From the NCBI GenBank assembly GCA_037179385.1, contig CM074179.1:32059903-32123902 (forward strand): a stretch of 64,000 bases of DNA. Reading direction: 5' to 3'. The stretch is from Holothuria scabra. Its lineage: Eukaryota; Echinodermata; Holothuroidea; Aspidochirotida; Holothuriidae. Of the stretch, positions 21,540 through 34,270 are shown in pieces (positions within the stretch are counted from its first letter, which is position 1; every line of letters starts with the position of its first letter). The position numbers and the translations under genes are program-made. Under the pieces are notes generated by a model. That model was not told the DNA's origin, did no database searches, and saw only the letters and a program-made list of their open reading frames with translations.

Positions 21540-22520
21540 ATAAGTTACAGTGTGTTATGTGGGCGGATGGTGCATTGTTAGGGTTTTCTGGCTGAGCTAG
21601 AATTTAGATGCTCATAGTATTATACACCCAGGGAATCCTTTTTTAATTTGCCGGGCACCGCACACTTTAAATTGGTGTCTATGGGGGTAAAAGCGTTTCT
21701 ATTCAAATTTAGAAAACTTAGAGGATTAATACTTGTAGCAAGAAATATATTCACATGGCTGAACGTCTTGTGTCTGGGAACTGTGTAATAGGTATCAGGT
21801 GGAGAAATATTGGCTCCTTTGAATCTGTCGTTTGGCATAAAAAAAAGCTTGGTTTTGGGCATGAAAAAGTGCACTATTTGGGTGGAAATTTCCCTCCTTT
21901 TATTGGGTCATGAAATTTGAAATTGTCAAAAATATAACGTATTTTGCCACAAAAATTTGCCATTTTATAATTTTATTCAACTGAAAACATCAAATTTCGA
22001 AGTGTAACCGATTAAACCAGTAGACGTTTTGAGCATAAACCTCCCAAATGCGTTACAGTGTGATGGCGCATTTTGCAGTTTTAGGTTTTTCGCTTTATGT
22101 AGTATTCGGGGTTGTGTTTTAAGGTTTGACTAAACTGGATTTGTGATGTTCATACTATTGCACATCTAGTGAATGCTTTTTTGACTGGGAACACCCCTTA
22201 CTTTTGTCGTAAATCATTAATTTATGGGATTTGATGTCTATGGGCTAAAACCGTTTTTCATCCCGATTTTACATAATTTAGATGATTAATACTTCTAGCT
22301 ACAAATATATCGACACGGCTTAACGCGTTTCTGTGAGCTGAATGTCACAGGTAACAGGAGGAGAAGAATCGGTTTTATTTGGATCTATATTTTTGTCGTA
22401 AAACGCGTGAAGTAAAGGCATAAAATGGCCCATTATTTGGGAGAAATTCCCCAAATTATGACGTCATAACATTTTGAAATCGTCAAAAATCATGTATTTC
22501 AAATAAAAATCGGCATTTCA
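21540..22520. repeat. Two degenerate copies of a roughly 480-bp unit
   Basis: The order TCATAGTATTATACACCCAG, GGTGTCTATGGGGGTAAAA, GATTAATACTTGTAGC, AATATATTCACATGGCT is repeated about 480 bp later as TCATACTATTGCACATCTAG, TGATGTCTATGGGCTAAAA, GATTAATACTTCTAGC, AATATATCGACACGGCT. Head-to-tail; no frame is conserved, so it is not coding. Confidence 0.65.
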
Positions 22521-22856
22521 TGAGTTCCTCTCACCTTGACATATCTTTCCAAAGCATAATGGATATAGCTAACCTAAATTAAAACATTTAAAAAATTTTG
22601 GTATAGAATGAGCAAATGATCGCTTTTACTTTTCGATATGCTCAACTAACCTACATTATGTAACCTAATATTCCTGGAGTTTAGGGTAATTAAATAAAAT
22701 ATAAACCAGGAATCTACACAAAATAGCCTTTAGACTCACTGGGTGATGAGACGTGTAACAATAGGCTCCAGAAAAACATGATGAAATCTTATCTAATCGA
22801 CTTGTAACATGTACTAAACGTCAACTGATAAATATTTACAATGTATTCAATGTATA

Positions 22857-23010
22857 TGTGATCGAGTCACTAGATCAGTCACTCCAGTTTTCAAACTTTT
22901 AAGTGACTCGAGTCACTTTACTATTTCAATGGGGAAATTACTCCTTAATTCTATCGAGTCACCATCATTTTGAGAGGAAGTGACTCGAGTCGTGACTTGT
23001 TACAACACTG
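22857..23010 (-). mobile_element. hAT-like MITE, truncated inverted copy of 51266-51450
   Basis: Ends TTGTTACAACACTG and carries the AGTGACTCGAGTCAC blocks of the copy at 51266-51450 in the opposite orientation. The left terminal repeat is damaged. Confidence 0.7.
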
Positions 23011-23029
23011 GTATATAGATGTTTTACAT

Positions 23030-24250
23030 GACGTGTTTAATTTACATCCAGCTTGAAGTTAAATTTTGTAACTAGGCCTACCAGAAGTACATTAAATTAC
23101 CGCTTTTCTGTTACAGTACAACAGATGAATACCAGCCATATTCCGATATCTAGATGTAATCTCACCCTAACCTGCGTCATTTCTTAGTTTGTATGTTTCC
23201 TGTCCGACATTTTGCCTCTCCCTTCATGCAATCGCTTTGTCACTGCACATCTATATATTCCATTTATAACGTTACACTTTTCATACGAATACACATGAAT
23301 AACTACCTACATGGATATGTACGGTTCTATATTTTTGTAGCTGCATGCCATGCACAGACTCGACACTTATTGTTATTGCGTCTCCCTTGAAAACATTGAG
23401 GTCATAGTACGGCGAACTCAATTAACATATACCAGCACCAGGGGAAAATACATTTTGCTATATTGGGTTCACATATCATGCGTATATTTGATGGTTACTT
23501 GGCTATGATCAGAGTAGAATTTAAACAGCGGTCGATCAGTAAACAATTGCATTGATCTAAGACCAGAGAGGTGTTATTCGGCCACGCTAAGGTAAACAAC
23601 TCCCTGATCAGACAATGTCATGGTGTACGCCGTTGTGAAATACGGGCGTACTGTTCAAGTAGCCTGAACTCCTGACTGACATGGGGAGTACTTTTTCAAA
23701 AGGACTAAGATGCAAAATAGCCTGGCGAATGATTTTAAATTGTCACTTTTTAAAAATAAAGAGGGCGCAATTGAGGTGTAATTGTCCAACTTTGGGGGGG
23801 GGGGGTCACATTGGAACAGTTTTGTCTTATTTTAAGAACGCCCTCATTATCGTAGATTCTCTACCACAGCGTAGAGGTTTCATAGTAATCGGCAATACTG
23901 TATTTCTCTCAAATAAAAATTGTTTGTTCAGCCATTAATACATTTCTCATATGCTTTAGCCCATATAAAATCACTTGACCATAGAAAACTCACTGAAGTC
24001 CACCATGCTAAACTACGGGAAACAATCATGATCTAAGGTCCTGTACTAATTTAACGGCATATTAAATATCTGGTGACATGAAAATAACAAAGGTGTATAC
24101 TTGGTGTAAAGTCATTAAAAACCAAAAAAAATAGAAATGTCGCAAATCCCACAAAACCCATCACAAATTGACCATTCTAGAAGGTAATTTCTGATTTACA
24201 CTTAATCATGCATAAATATGAGCTCACTAGACCTATGAAAATCTTGTGAT
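23030..24250. other. No gene recognised
   Basis: Unique-looking AT-rich sequence with a G-tract near 23797. Short frames only, none with a recognisable domain or paired splice signals. Confidence 0.45.
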
Positions 24251-24260
24251 ATTTAAAGAG

Positions 24261-24555
24261 GGACGTCATCCTGGGCGTCCGCAGAAAAAAAAAGTCAGGG
24301 GGGACAAAATTTCTAGGGAGGGGCCAAACCTCCAAGTCACCATGAATTGACACAACGCATGCGAAAATTTCAGCCCAAAATGCCTCCCAGATCGCCGGAA
24401 ATGGCATTTCTAAAGCCTATTTTTCTAATGGAAACTTGGAAAACACATTTTGTTCGGGTTTTTACTTTGATTTTTATATGTTTTTTCAAATTTTTGATTT
24501 TCCGGGGGGGGGGGTGCCTCCCTTGCCCATACCTGCGGACGCCCATGGACGTCAT
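24261..24555. mobile_element. Short DNA element flanked by GGACGTCAT
   Basis: Inverted ends TGGGCGTCCGCA and TGCGGACGCCCA, flanked on both sides by GGACGTCAT (24261-24269 and 24547-24555). An 8-9 bp duplication suits a hAT-type insertion. The interior has a G-tract and no coding frame. Confidence 0.72.
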
Positions 24556-25029
24556 GCCATATATGGCTAACGATATCCTTTGATTTTAAAATCTTCCTTT
24601 CAAGAACAGTTGTAACATTAGCATGTCCTGAGTTTTTACTGTATTTTGGAAATTTAATTTTTTTTTCCTTGAAAATCACCATTATCAATTACCAAACCAT
24701 AAACTATCTGATAAGCAACTTAGAGATAATTAATATAGGGTTAACAAAAGAAATGCCAACACTGTAAAACACTCCTTATCATCATTTTTGCCTTTATAGT
24801 TAGCAACTAGTTGCTTCACAAACATCTGAGCTTTGAAGATGCATATCTCTAGTACCGTAAAAGATACCTACACTAATTGCAACCGATCGCCTTCTAGAAA
24901 AGTTCTTTTTACGTGCTAATGAAGAACGCCCTCGCAAACAATAACTAGAAAGCCAAAGGGCTTAGTGATTCCTTGCCATATGATATATTGTAATAATGAA
25001 CATGGATGCCCACATGACAAGCATGAGAT

Positions 25030-25275
25030 CCCTCACAAATACTGAGGTATACTAGTAAGGTCAAAAACTTTTGAGATCATGTGACCCAAAATGACCTTTC
25101 ACACTCACTTAAAACAATAGGGAGCAACTACCTAAAAAGACCATCAACATGCTAAATATGAGCAATTCATAAACTGAGTATGAGATCCCTCCACAGTTCA
25201 ATAACCACATAAAATGTCATGTCTTCAAGGTTTTGCCCTTTTGTGATCCCAACATTTGACCTCCACAAACAAGAG
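25030..25275. repeat. Diverged units of the DR1-bearing repeat
   Basis: CCCAAAATGACCTTTCACAC, AACAATAGGGAGCA and GAGTATGAGATCCCTC match the unit seen four times at 26760-27390, but here the nuclear-receptor-like motif is broken. Confidence 0.5.
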
Positions 25276-25279
25276 AAAT

Positions 25280-26760
25280 CTCCCACGCAGTTATGATGCT
25301 GGTAAAGTATGTTGTCTATAAATTTGATAAAGAGATATTTTTGAAACATGCTCCTTTAAATCAAAATTTTGGGTATTGACGATAGCTCTCTATAAAATGA
25401 TGTCTCTATGATCCAAAAAGTTGACTGCATTGAGGTTAGTGTTACCACAAGCCCTACTCCTAACAGTCATCCATAAATTGGAACATACAGTGGAGACATT
25501 TCAACAGAAAGGTGTAACCTTGGCTATTAGTGGTGGTCCTTTTGTATTTGTTTTTTGGTGTAATGCCCTTCCCAATGACTATAATATCCTTGAAAATTAA
25601 CAAAAAAGGGAACCCTAATAATCCAGAAATTAACAAGATTTGTAATTTGCCTTAAATTGTCTGCTTGTAGGAACACCACATAACAGAGTACAAGTCAAGT
25701 GTCCTTTGTTTGATACACAGTATATACTATTATGCTGTTTTGATTACATGAACTACAGTACTTTCTGAAAAACAAGCCTTACTGAGAAGGCTAAATAAGT
25801 GTCAGACACTATCTAGGGAATGGTTGAAGCCATTGAGCTGTATGATTCAATGAGAAAACCCCTCAGGACACTGTGGCAGTCAAATGTGATGAATTAGGTA
25901 TTAAAGATAACAGTGACCAGCAATTTTCACAGACTCTGGTGGGTCAGTTGCAATTTGATTCATTCAATTAGGCAATTTCAGTCCAAGCATGCTCAGGGGT
26001 ATTTGATCCAAATGATCAGTTATTTAGTTCTTTTTATAAAACTAATTACCCGTGGTGTATTTAATTATCTCGTTCCCACTTCCATGTCCTTATGAGGACA
26101 GTGGCACAAGGTTTGTCTGTAACTTTTAACAATGTTTGATACTAAATTTAATGTTATCTTCATATTTTCTTTAGGGTTATGGAAGAAACAATGCTTGCAT
26201 GTTCTAAAAGAAATTTTGGGCATCATATAGAGCGCTTGATCTGTTCAAAGTTTACACTTATGAAGTTCCCCACTGAACAATTCCTCTGCTTTGTGGGCAT
26301 GGAAGCTTTCTCCAATATGTTCAGACTATGTCCCCAAATAACCCTCATAAAGCCTTTGTTTAACTCACATATTTCATGAAAATCTATAGGCTGAGATACT
26401 TATGGCAAAATCAGCATACCTATGACAAAGATAAATTAACTAACATGTCAGCCTGATGAACAGTTTTTTTCCTTTTTAACTTTTTCAGATTTTGTTCTAC
26501 CCACTTACTCTTATGCATATTAATACTGGCACTAAATGTTATAGGGCAAAACTTCAAACCAAAATCAACATAAATACTGTACCAAATGCACTTTTGTGCA
26601 CTTTAGACATTCTTAATGTACAGTGAGATTGCTTCAGTTCATATTTTGAAATTACCCAACTTGATCATTTACATAATGAAGTGGATTCCAAAAGCTTACC
26701 AAATGCACCTTACATTACCCATGCCATTCAAAACTCTTCACCCTATGCACTAATGAATAT
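25280..26760. other. No gene recognised
   Basis: AT-rich sequence without recognisable exons or repeat structure. Confidence 0.4.
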
Positions 26761-27390
26761 TAACCCTAACAGTTACCCTTTTTGAGATATAGTATGTGCA
26801 AGGTTTAACCTCTGATGACCCTAAATGACCTTTGACCTCCAGTAAAAACAATAGGGATCATCTACTTAATATGGACAATTCACATGCTAAGTATGAGCTC
26901 CCTCACAGTTACCCTTCTTGAGATATACTGTTTACAAAGTTTTGATGTTTTGACCTCTGGTGACCCCAGATGACCTTTGACCTCCATCAAAAACAATAGG
27001 GATCATCTCATTAACATGGACAATCCACATGCTATGTATAAGAGCCCTCACAGTTACCCTTCTTGAGATACAGTGTTTACAAGGTTTTGACCTTTTTACC
27101 TCTGGTGACCCCAAATGACCTTTGACCTCCACCAAAAACAATAGGGATCATCTACTCAATATGGGCAATTTGCATGGTAAGTATGAGATCACTCACCTTT
27201 TTCCTTCTGGAAATATCGTGTTTACAAGCAATTTCCAAGGTATTTACAATTTGACCCATGGTGACCTTAAATGACCTTTGACCTCCAACAAAAATAAGAT
27301 GGACCTTCTACTCAATGTGGGCAATCTACATGCCAAGTTTGAGATCTCTCAGAGTTACCCTTCTTGAGATATCGTGTTTACAAGCAGTCG
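26760..27390. repeat. Tandem repeat, about 145-bp unit, each with a perfect DR1 motif
   Basis: Four to five head-to-tail units of about 145 bp. Each unit has TTGAGATA...TGTTTACAA, TGACCTTTGACCTCC, AACAATAGGGATCATCT and ATGCTAAGTATGAG-like blocks. The T-G-A-C-C-T-T-T-G-A-C-C-T core lies at 26826-26838, 26971-26983, 27116-27128 and 27272-27284. Confidence 0.8.
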
Positions 27391-27391
27391 T

Positions 27392-27410
27392 CACACACAC
27401 ACACACACAC
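27392..27410. repeat. (CA)n microsatellite
   Basis: About nine CA dinucleotides at the right edge of the tandem array. Confidence 0.9.
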
Positions 27411-27419
27411 GACATCACA

Positions 27420-29290
27420 ATCTCATAGATTCCTTGCCTGCCTTCGGCAAGGAATCAAAAACCACCCGGCCGAGCAGCAACAAATACCCGACACGGAAAG
27501 ACAACACCAGACCAAGCCACCATCACCCAACAACAAAAACCGAAACATCAAGAAGACACCAGACCAATAATCCATCACCACCATCACCAACAACATTCAC
27601 CTCGAATGACCGCAACACCAGGGGGAACGAGGGCCGTGGTCCACTTGCTATATTTACAGTAGCCTATGCATAGTAACTGAACTATTTACACCCCAATGTC
27701 CCCAAGAGACCGATCGAACTTGGCTCAACATGTCTGCTATCTCCGGAGAACTGAACGTCCCTTAGTAGAGTTCACTCCTAAACTGCTAAGCAAAGTTAGA
27801 GCAATTTTGCTGACATGTCTTACTACCTTTAATAAAGCACAGTGCAAACTATGCGCGGTTTTACGGGAGATTTGGGGACTCATCCCCTCCCCAAAAAGTC
27901 CCCCCCCCCCCCAAAAAAAAAAAATGTCCGAAGTTGTGTAAACCTTAATCGTGTATTTACGTATACTGACAAAAAACTGGCAAAAAGATCTAATAAAAAT
28001 ACATATGCTGCTTTTCCCTCACCTCCAGCCTTATTATCCGCAGGTCACGGTAGTTTTTTTTTTTTTTGGGGGGGGGGGGCGGGGAACCACCGGTAGTTAG
28101 TGAGTACTCGCTTCACACGCCGTGATTTGCTTCAGTTAAATGAATCATGGACATGGCTTAAGGAAACCGTCGTCTAAGTCTCCAACATACTTACTTCATT
28201 GTGACACAATGAACCTCGGGGACGGATGCCATAGCCTAAGTGACATCCGTGGTAGCGTCAATAAAATAAAGCTGATGTTTTAATTATCTATCGGAAGTTA
28301 AAAACCGGTGTTTTTACTGGCAGGCCATTTACTTAAGTGTACGTACACCAGTGTTGGTGTTTCTTCTCTGAACGTCGGTGAACAGGACCGTTTGCTTGTA
28401 GTCTCTCAGTAATGTTAAATACATTCTTCTTAATAAAAAAAGGCTTGTATAAATGACAGTATATAGGCCTACAAGTTGAATGTATTGTGTATGGTATGAT
28501 ACTGTATTTAATATAACTTTCTCTAAAGTCCCCCGACCCTTTGGCAAAAAGCCGTTCGGCGAAACCAAACTATTTAAACCGCTTCACAAGGGAGCTACGT
28601 CCACTGAAGGACAACGCCTGACCAACCTCTTATATTTACTATCACTACCTTCAACCTGTCAGTGCCGATTCTAATATTTATAAAAAATTATATCTTATAG
28701 TTTCAAGCCCCCCCCCCCCCTAAAGAGGGCCAATTAACAGTCTAGAACTGCACCTGGTGCAAACCTTCGAGGTTTCTTTGTCACATTGTATCCTCGTTTT
28801 AACTGATAGTTTTGTCAATCCATGTCTTCACAACATTTTCATCTGCCAAAAAATCCTTTGCACACTTTTCCACACCTTACTTCCTCGGTTAATTAAAAAA
28901 TCCTTTATGACTTGGTTTCTTCGACGCCAGTGCGTGTTTATGTTTATTCATCTTACTTGAAGGGGGCTGGGTACGTTTTCACTGAATATGAACACTTCAT
29001 TTTCCGTTGAATTGGTATGAAATTATTATTGTTTACTTTTTTAATATATAAATGGTTTAATATGTGTATTAAATTTATTCTACATCCAGTTTAATTATTA
29101 TAATATCGGGTTAGATATTAAGCAGCCTACTACATAAAAGGACTCCACCTAAAGCACCAAAATCAGAACAGTGCATGAACTTTTCAAAGATAGTCTCAAA
29201 GATGTAACTGCAGGCATTTTATAGGGATCCTCTAATACTCTCTATGGAATAGTATCAATAAAATGATTTTCATTTCCTTTCACATAACAG
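27420..29290. other. No gene recognised; low-complexity patches
   Basis: Includes an AC-rich patch (27450-27620), C/A and T/G homopolymer runs near 27900 and 28060, and one copy of the GCCGAACGGC motif at 28526-28570. No recognised exon. Confidence 0.4.
28526..28570 (-). repeat. Dispersed GCCGAACGGC motif, copy 2
   Basis: On the minus strand it reads TTTGGTTTCGCCGAACGGCT then TTTTGCCAAAGGGTCGGGGG, closely matching 13664-13715. Confidence 0.65.
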
Positions 29291-29297
29291 GCAAACC

Positions 29298-29350
29298 TTC
29301 AGTTCGGTTTCTCCGAACGGCCCTCTGCCAGAGAGTCGGGAGGGCTTTAG
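29298..29350 (+). repeat. Dispersed GCCGAACGGC motif, copy 3
   Basis: CGGTTTCTCCGAACGGCC followed by CTCTGCCAGAGAGTCGGGAG, the third long match of the family. Confidence 0.65.
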
Positions 29351-29677
29351 AAAAAGAATTGAAGTGCTGTCCTGTGAAGGACTTTAAACTGCATCCGGTT
29401 GTGAAACTTTTAAGCGTGGCGATAATGAGGTTCCCTTTGCCAAACAACCCCCAGGGCACCCTTGGGCAAAGTCAAATTGCGTCTGTATTTATTGGTCCAG
29501 TTCAGTTCCGTTTGGGTTTCCAAAGTGAGTGTACGTTCCCGAACCCACGCCGGGCTCGTTCGATCGCTTCGGGAAGTTTTGTTTTCATTAGTTGTAAAAT
29601 AGTTGTACATACTGTGGATAAACTGTAAATAGTGACTTAAATGAAACAAGTGGTCCCCCATGTCCCCTGTGCTGTGG

Positions 29678-29735
29678 TTGCCTTCGGGTGTGTTTGTTGC
29701 CTTAAAGCGTGTTTGTTGCCTTAAAGCGTGTGTGT
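29678..29735 (+). repeat. Short tandem repeat, about 22-bp unit
   Basis: GTGTTTGTTGCCTTAAAGC occurs twice in succession with related flanks, inside a G/T-rich stretch. Confidence 0.7.
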
Positions 29736-30189
29736 TGGTTGGAGGTTGTGTTGTTGGTCGTTGGTGATGGGTGTGGTGGTGGTTTCTGTTGGTAATAACG
29801 GACTCGAAGAAGCCGTACGGGAGCTGGAATTGCCTCATTGGTCGAGGGATTCAGTCTGGTGTTCTGGAAGGTGTCGGTGGTCTCATTTTGTTTCTAAGGG
29901 TGTTTATGTTCGGTTTTTTGGTTGCTGTCCATATGAAGTGACCCTTTCGTCAGTCTGGCTATGTCCGTTTTAGCACGTGAAAAGCAGAGATGTTCTTCAG
30001 TGGACGTAGCTTCCGTGTTCGATATGACGGTCGCTGTGGAATCATTAAGCGAAGTTTTTACTTTGAGAAAGTACAATTGTTGTATACTGTTCAGTTCTGG
30101 TCTTCGTCGGGAGCAGACGTGTTCTTATCGGGGGGCTCTCGTCGGTCGCACGTGATGGATTTTGGTGTTATACTATTACATACTGAGTT

Positions 30190-30400
30190 AGTTGCCGTTT
30201 TACGGCCCGGTTTCCAACCAATTGGTTCGAGTCGAGCCGGCCACTGCCTTTATCAGTTGTGGCTCACTGGTTTGCTTTCCCTACTCCATTGCTTATGCTA
30301 AGCACCAAGCTCAAATGCAGTTGGTTTCGTTTTTTAAAGTCTTCGGTATGACCCGGCCAGGACTCGATCTACCGACCTTTTATATATTAAGATGTGCCTA
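30190..30400 (-). mobile_element. tRNA-derived SINE copy
   Basis: GGTTTCCAACCAATTGGTTC, GTCGAGCCGGCCAC, CAGTTGTGGCTCACTGG and GTCTTCGGTATGACCCGG match the copy at 20590-20815 in the same orientation; the tRNA-like head is truncated after GGACTCGATC. Confidence 0.65.
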
Positions 30401-30409
30401 CATAATAGC

Positions 30410-32330
30410 GTTGATGTATGCGGTCTTGTAAATAAGATCGTGCTCATGTTTTGAGCACTCCTCCTATATCCCTGTGGTTTGTGTTTGCGTTCATTTGCTG
30501 TTTCGTGCACGATTCTTATGTACAGTACTGAGGTTTCTCTCCTGTCGTTTCGTGGCCTATAGTGCCACAAATTTAGCTGCTATGCCCGGAAGTTGGGGTA
30601 GCAGCATTGTTAAGTTGGAGGTTTCGTTGGGGATGAACCTTTCGCCCCCTTTAGCGCTTCCATCCCACAACATGCACGTCCTTAAGTTCAGGTCTGATGC
30701 TACCCTTGTTGAAGGTGTGAATTCACTGAAGGGAAAGGAAGGCCTCACTGTCACCCCATATGATCGTTTTGTGGTAGTGACAGTGTCACACCTGAACTTT
30801 GAGATAGACCACAGACTATTTGATGGGCCAATACGGGACTAGTATTAACTTAGTATATGAAATCGTTTTGTCTACTTTTGCACTGGTAAATCGGCTTCAT
30901 AGGCGTAGGAAGCTTCGCGTGGAAGGGGGAAGCTTTACCCCCTTCCCCTCAGAAATTTGGTTTGACGGGAGTATACTTCCGTCCATCCCAATTAAAAAAC
31001 GAACATCACTGTTTGCCCCCTCCCCCACTCTTCCACGAGTGCCTGAAATGATCACTCTGTTTTAAAGACCCAGTTCTCTCATCCCAAACAGTACCAATTC
31101 TCCTAGCCTTCTTACTGAAGCCCCTCCCACAATTTTCTGAAATTCATCCTCATTCAGATACAGTCTCAGTTTATTGCTTCAAGGTGAGTATAGAAAACTC
31201 AAATACTCTCAGCACTGTTCATGCTGTGTAACATAAGCTGTAATACTCTGTATTGTTTGAATTAGCTGTCAATCAAAGAGCTGAGCCAGTTGAGAATTTT
31301 GGTACCCCCGTACCGAATTGGAGTTTGGGGTGAGAGGTTTGGCCCTTTAAACGATACCAATATTTCAATTTAGTAAAAGTCCAGCTGGAGTTGAAGGGCA
31401 GGAACGTTAGTCTGGTGCTACTGCATGTCGATGGTGGACGAGCAATTCCGTAGCGTGGGTGTTGGGAAAACTGTGGGCCGTTCATTTACATGCAAAATGG
31501 AAGTTTAGTTTGTCCTTCTTTTTTCTTCTTTTTTTTTTCTTTTTCACTTCTTCAAAACAGGTTCATCCCTGTATGGAGATTATTGCACGTCATGTCAGAG
31601 CGTTTCAATTTGGCATACTGGATGGAAATGATCAAGCGCAGTGAATGTGTTACCGATACACGCACACGGCAGTAGTACAACAATAATTGTTGTACGATGG
31701 ACGACTGGAGGGCAAAACAGAAAGACGAGCAACAGAGTTACATCGGTGCGTTGTCTCCATAGGACAACATATCTCTGACTGCATCCTTACTGGAGTACTA
31801 TCTTTCAGTAAGTTAAAAATTTACTTTAGAAAATCATTTTTTTATACTTCGACCAATACTACCAGTCTGGTCGATCGACTAATACTATCAGTCTGGTCGA
31901 ACCTCTGCATTGCAGAATCAAAACATACCTTCGTCAGAAATTTGTAACCCGAAGAAGGGGATGAGTAATATTTACATTTAATGAAAATATTACATGGCCG
32001 TCACCAGGAGGGGGGTGCGGAGGGTGAGAACGCAACCCCCCTCCAGACCCGACCGCCCCAAAAAATTATGGGAGGGGCGTCGCCGTCGGGTGTGGAGATT
32101 TTTTTAAAATGCGGTCGGAATTGTGCATGGAACGGCCAAACGGCAATCTTTCCTACGTTTTCACTACTTCTAGACTATCATGTGGCCAAGTTTCAGCTCG
32201 CCGTCGATCCATAACTATTTCATGGATATATTCGGCAAAAAAGCTTACCTATTTTCCGCCTCTCAATAAAACAATCGTAGCTTCCCCAAACAACGACCAA
32301 TAGTCAATTCGTAGCAGTACAGGTTGGCGT
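30410..32330. other. No gene recognised
   Basis: Contains a GC-rich patch at 31990-32080 resembling other repeat-borne G/C tracts in the window, but no exon or full element could be defined. The open frame at 30474-30842 shows no known domain. Confidence 0.4.
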
Positions 32331-32566
32331 TTTACGCTACCGAATTCATTCATTCATTTATTTGTTTTTCCACATTGTCAAAAAATATACAGACAGAAGG
32401 AACATAACAAAATAATTGTGGATGGAACTGAACTTAAAACCCTATGGGCTTGACAACGAAGATCACTCCTGACGAAAAGAAACCTAGTTACAAAACTCTT
32501 ACAGTCAGTACCTTTAATGAAATACCATTCCCACTTACTTTGTTCCTTCCCTACCCCCACCCTCAC

Positions 32567-33600
32567 TTATGACAATTTGAGCCATTTTTTACAGTGCGGT
32601 AATGAATTCCACAGAGAAATAGACCTGTACATGAGACTAAGCTGGCTACGAGATTTACGATACAAAGTGTTACGAAGCTTGTCTACATGGCGCGTGGCAT
32701 AATTGTGAATAAAATGATTATATGCATAGATAGAGGAAAGTGAGTCAGGAAGAAGATTATTTAGACAACGGTATGTGAAAGTAGCTACGTTTAAGGATAT
32801 GAGATTGTCTAACTTAAGTAAATTTAAATAACGAAATATTCTATTTGTGCTACTACGTGGTGAAGCACAGGTGATGTTTCTAACGGCTCTCTTTAGAAGG
32901 ATATACAATTTATTAGGATTTGTCTTGGTTGTGCCAGACCAAATCAATGGGCAGTAGGAAAGATGGGCCAATACAAGGCTTAGATAAAGAGATCGCATAA
33001 TTTTCTGAGGCAGTATGTGCTTTAATTTTGACAAAATTCCAATACCTTTAGAAATCTGATTTGAAATATGACAAACATGGTTTCCCCATGAGAGATTTGC
33101 ATCAATATGAACACCCAAAAAATTTGTACTATCAACCCTCTCTAGATGAATACCGTTCATAATGACATCTATATCAGTATTAACCTTACCATAATTGTAC
33201 ATGATATAGTGCGTCTTTTCCACATTAAGAGACAACTTGTTTGAAGCAAACCAGTCATAAAAAATTTGAAGCTCATTACAAACAGTTCTCTCCAAACTAT
33301 TTAAATTGCTTTCAGTGAAAAATATGTTCGTGTCGTCGGCAAAAAGAATTAAGGAGCATTTCTTCGAGACAGTACAAATATCATTTACATACAAAATAAA
33401 AAGCAGAGGTCCTAGGATGGAGCCTTGGGGGACGCCACATTTTACAATGAGATTGTCTGAACATGTTCCATTGACAGTTGTGAACTGCTCCCTATTAGAC
33501 AGGTTGCAAAAAAACCCGGAATGGGATGGACCTCTTATTCCGTGATGTGTGAGTTTATGTGATAAAACGCTATGATCTATCCTGTCAAAGGCTTTGGAAG
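32567..33600 (-). pseudogene. Reverse-transcriptase segment of the LINE
   Basis: Longest open piece of the element. It holds the PQG and FADD motifs of the catalytic palm and a thumb/C-terminal region with LSYCPLIWSGT. The methionine-led part begins inside the palm, and the true frame extends upstream through the PQGS motif to the motif A region. The upstream frame breaks near 33620. A source of reverse transcriptase once; now non-functional. Confidence 0.85.
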
Positions 33601-34228
33601 GGTCGATAAAAACCCCGATGCAATATTTACTACTAAAGCACTGTAAAGCTTATCAATAGTGTCAGCCAGGGCCAGTTCAGTTGAGAGACCAGGCCTATAA
33701 CCATATCGATTCTCATGTAAAATACCAAATCTACTCAAAAATGTGTTCAGTCTATTAAACATTCTTTCAAGGATTTTCGAAAAGCATGGTAGGATTGATA
33801 CAGGACGATAATTGCAAATAGAGTTGGCATTGCCTTTCTTAAAAGGGGAATAACTTTGGCTAGTTAAAGTTTATCTGGAAAATTCCAGTTCTGAGAGATA
33901 AGTTGAAGATGTGGCAAAGAGGCCGCAAAATGTAGGGTGTAACTTTCCTTACAATATATGGTCTAAAATTATCGACACCAGCTGCTTTTCGTGGGTCTAG
34001 AGAACCAGTTGCCATCTTTTCGACCTCCTCCTCAGTTGTAGGAAAAAGAAAAAGAGAACTTGGATTTGAATCACAAAGGTAATTATCAGGAAGTGTAACA
34101 GTCTGAGAGTGAATTTTTGCCGCTAAAGAAGGGCTCAAGTTTACGAAATGATCATTAAAGCTGTTGGCGATTTCGTGTTTATTAGTGACAGTATTATCGT
34201 TAATTTTAAAGGTTTCAGGTGAATTTGC

Positions 34229-34270
<42 letters not shown>
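34229..34270. repeat. (ATT)n microsatellite inside the LINE
   Basis: About 13 ATT/TTA triplets, read as a run of asparagines on the minus strand in the element's frame. Confidence 0.9.

Noticed and set aside
27364..27673. Frames of 68-99 codons rich in H, T, P and N
   Set aside because: They start in the (CA)n tract and continue through AC-rich low-complexity DNA.
29410..29838. 142-residue frame on the minus strand
   Set aside because: Begins in a G/T-rich tandem repeat region, with a composition of H/T/N/Q; no domain or splice context.
30474..30842. 122-residue frame on the plus strand
   Set aside because: No recognisable motif and no supporting splice signals; flanked by SINE sequence.
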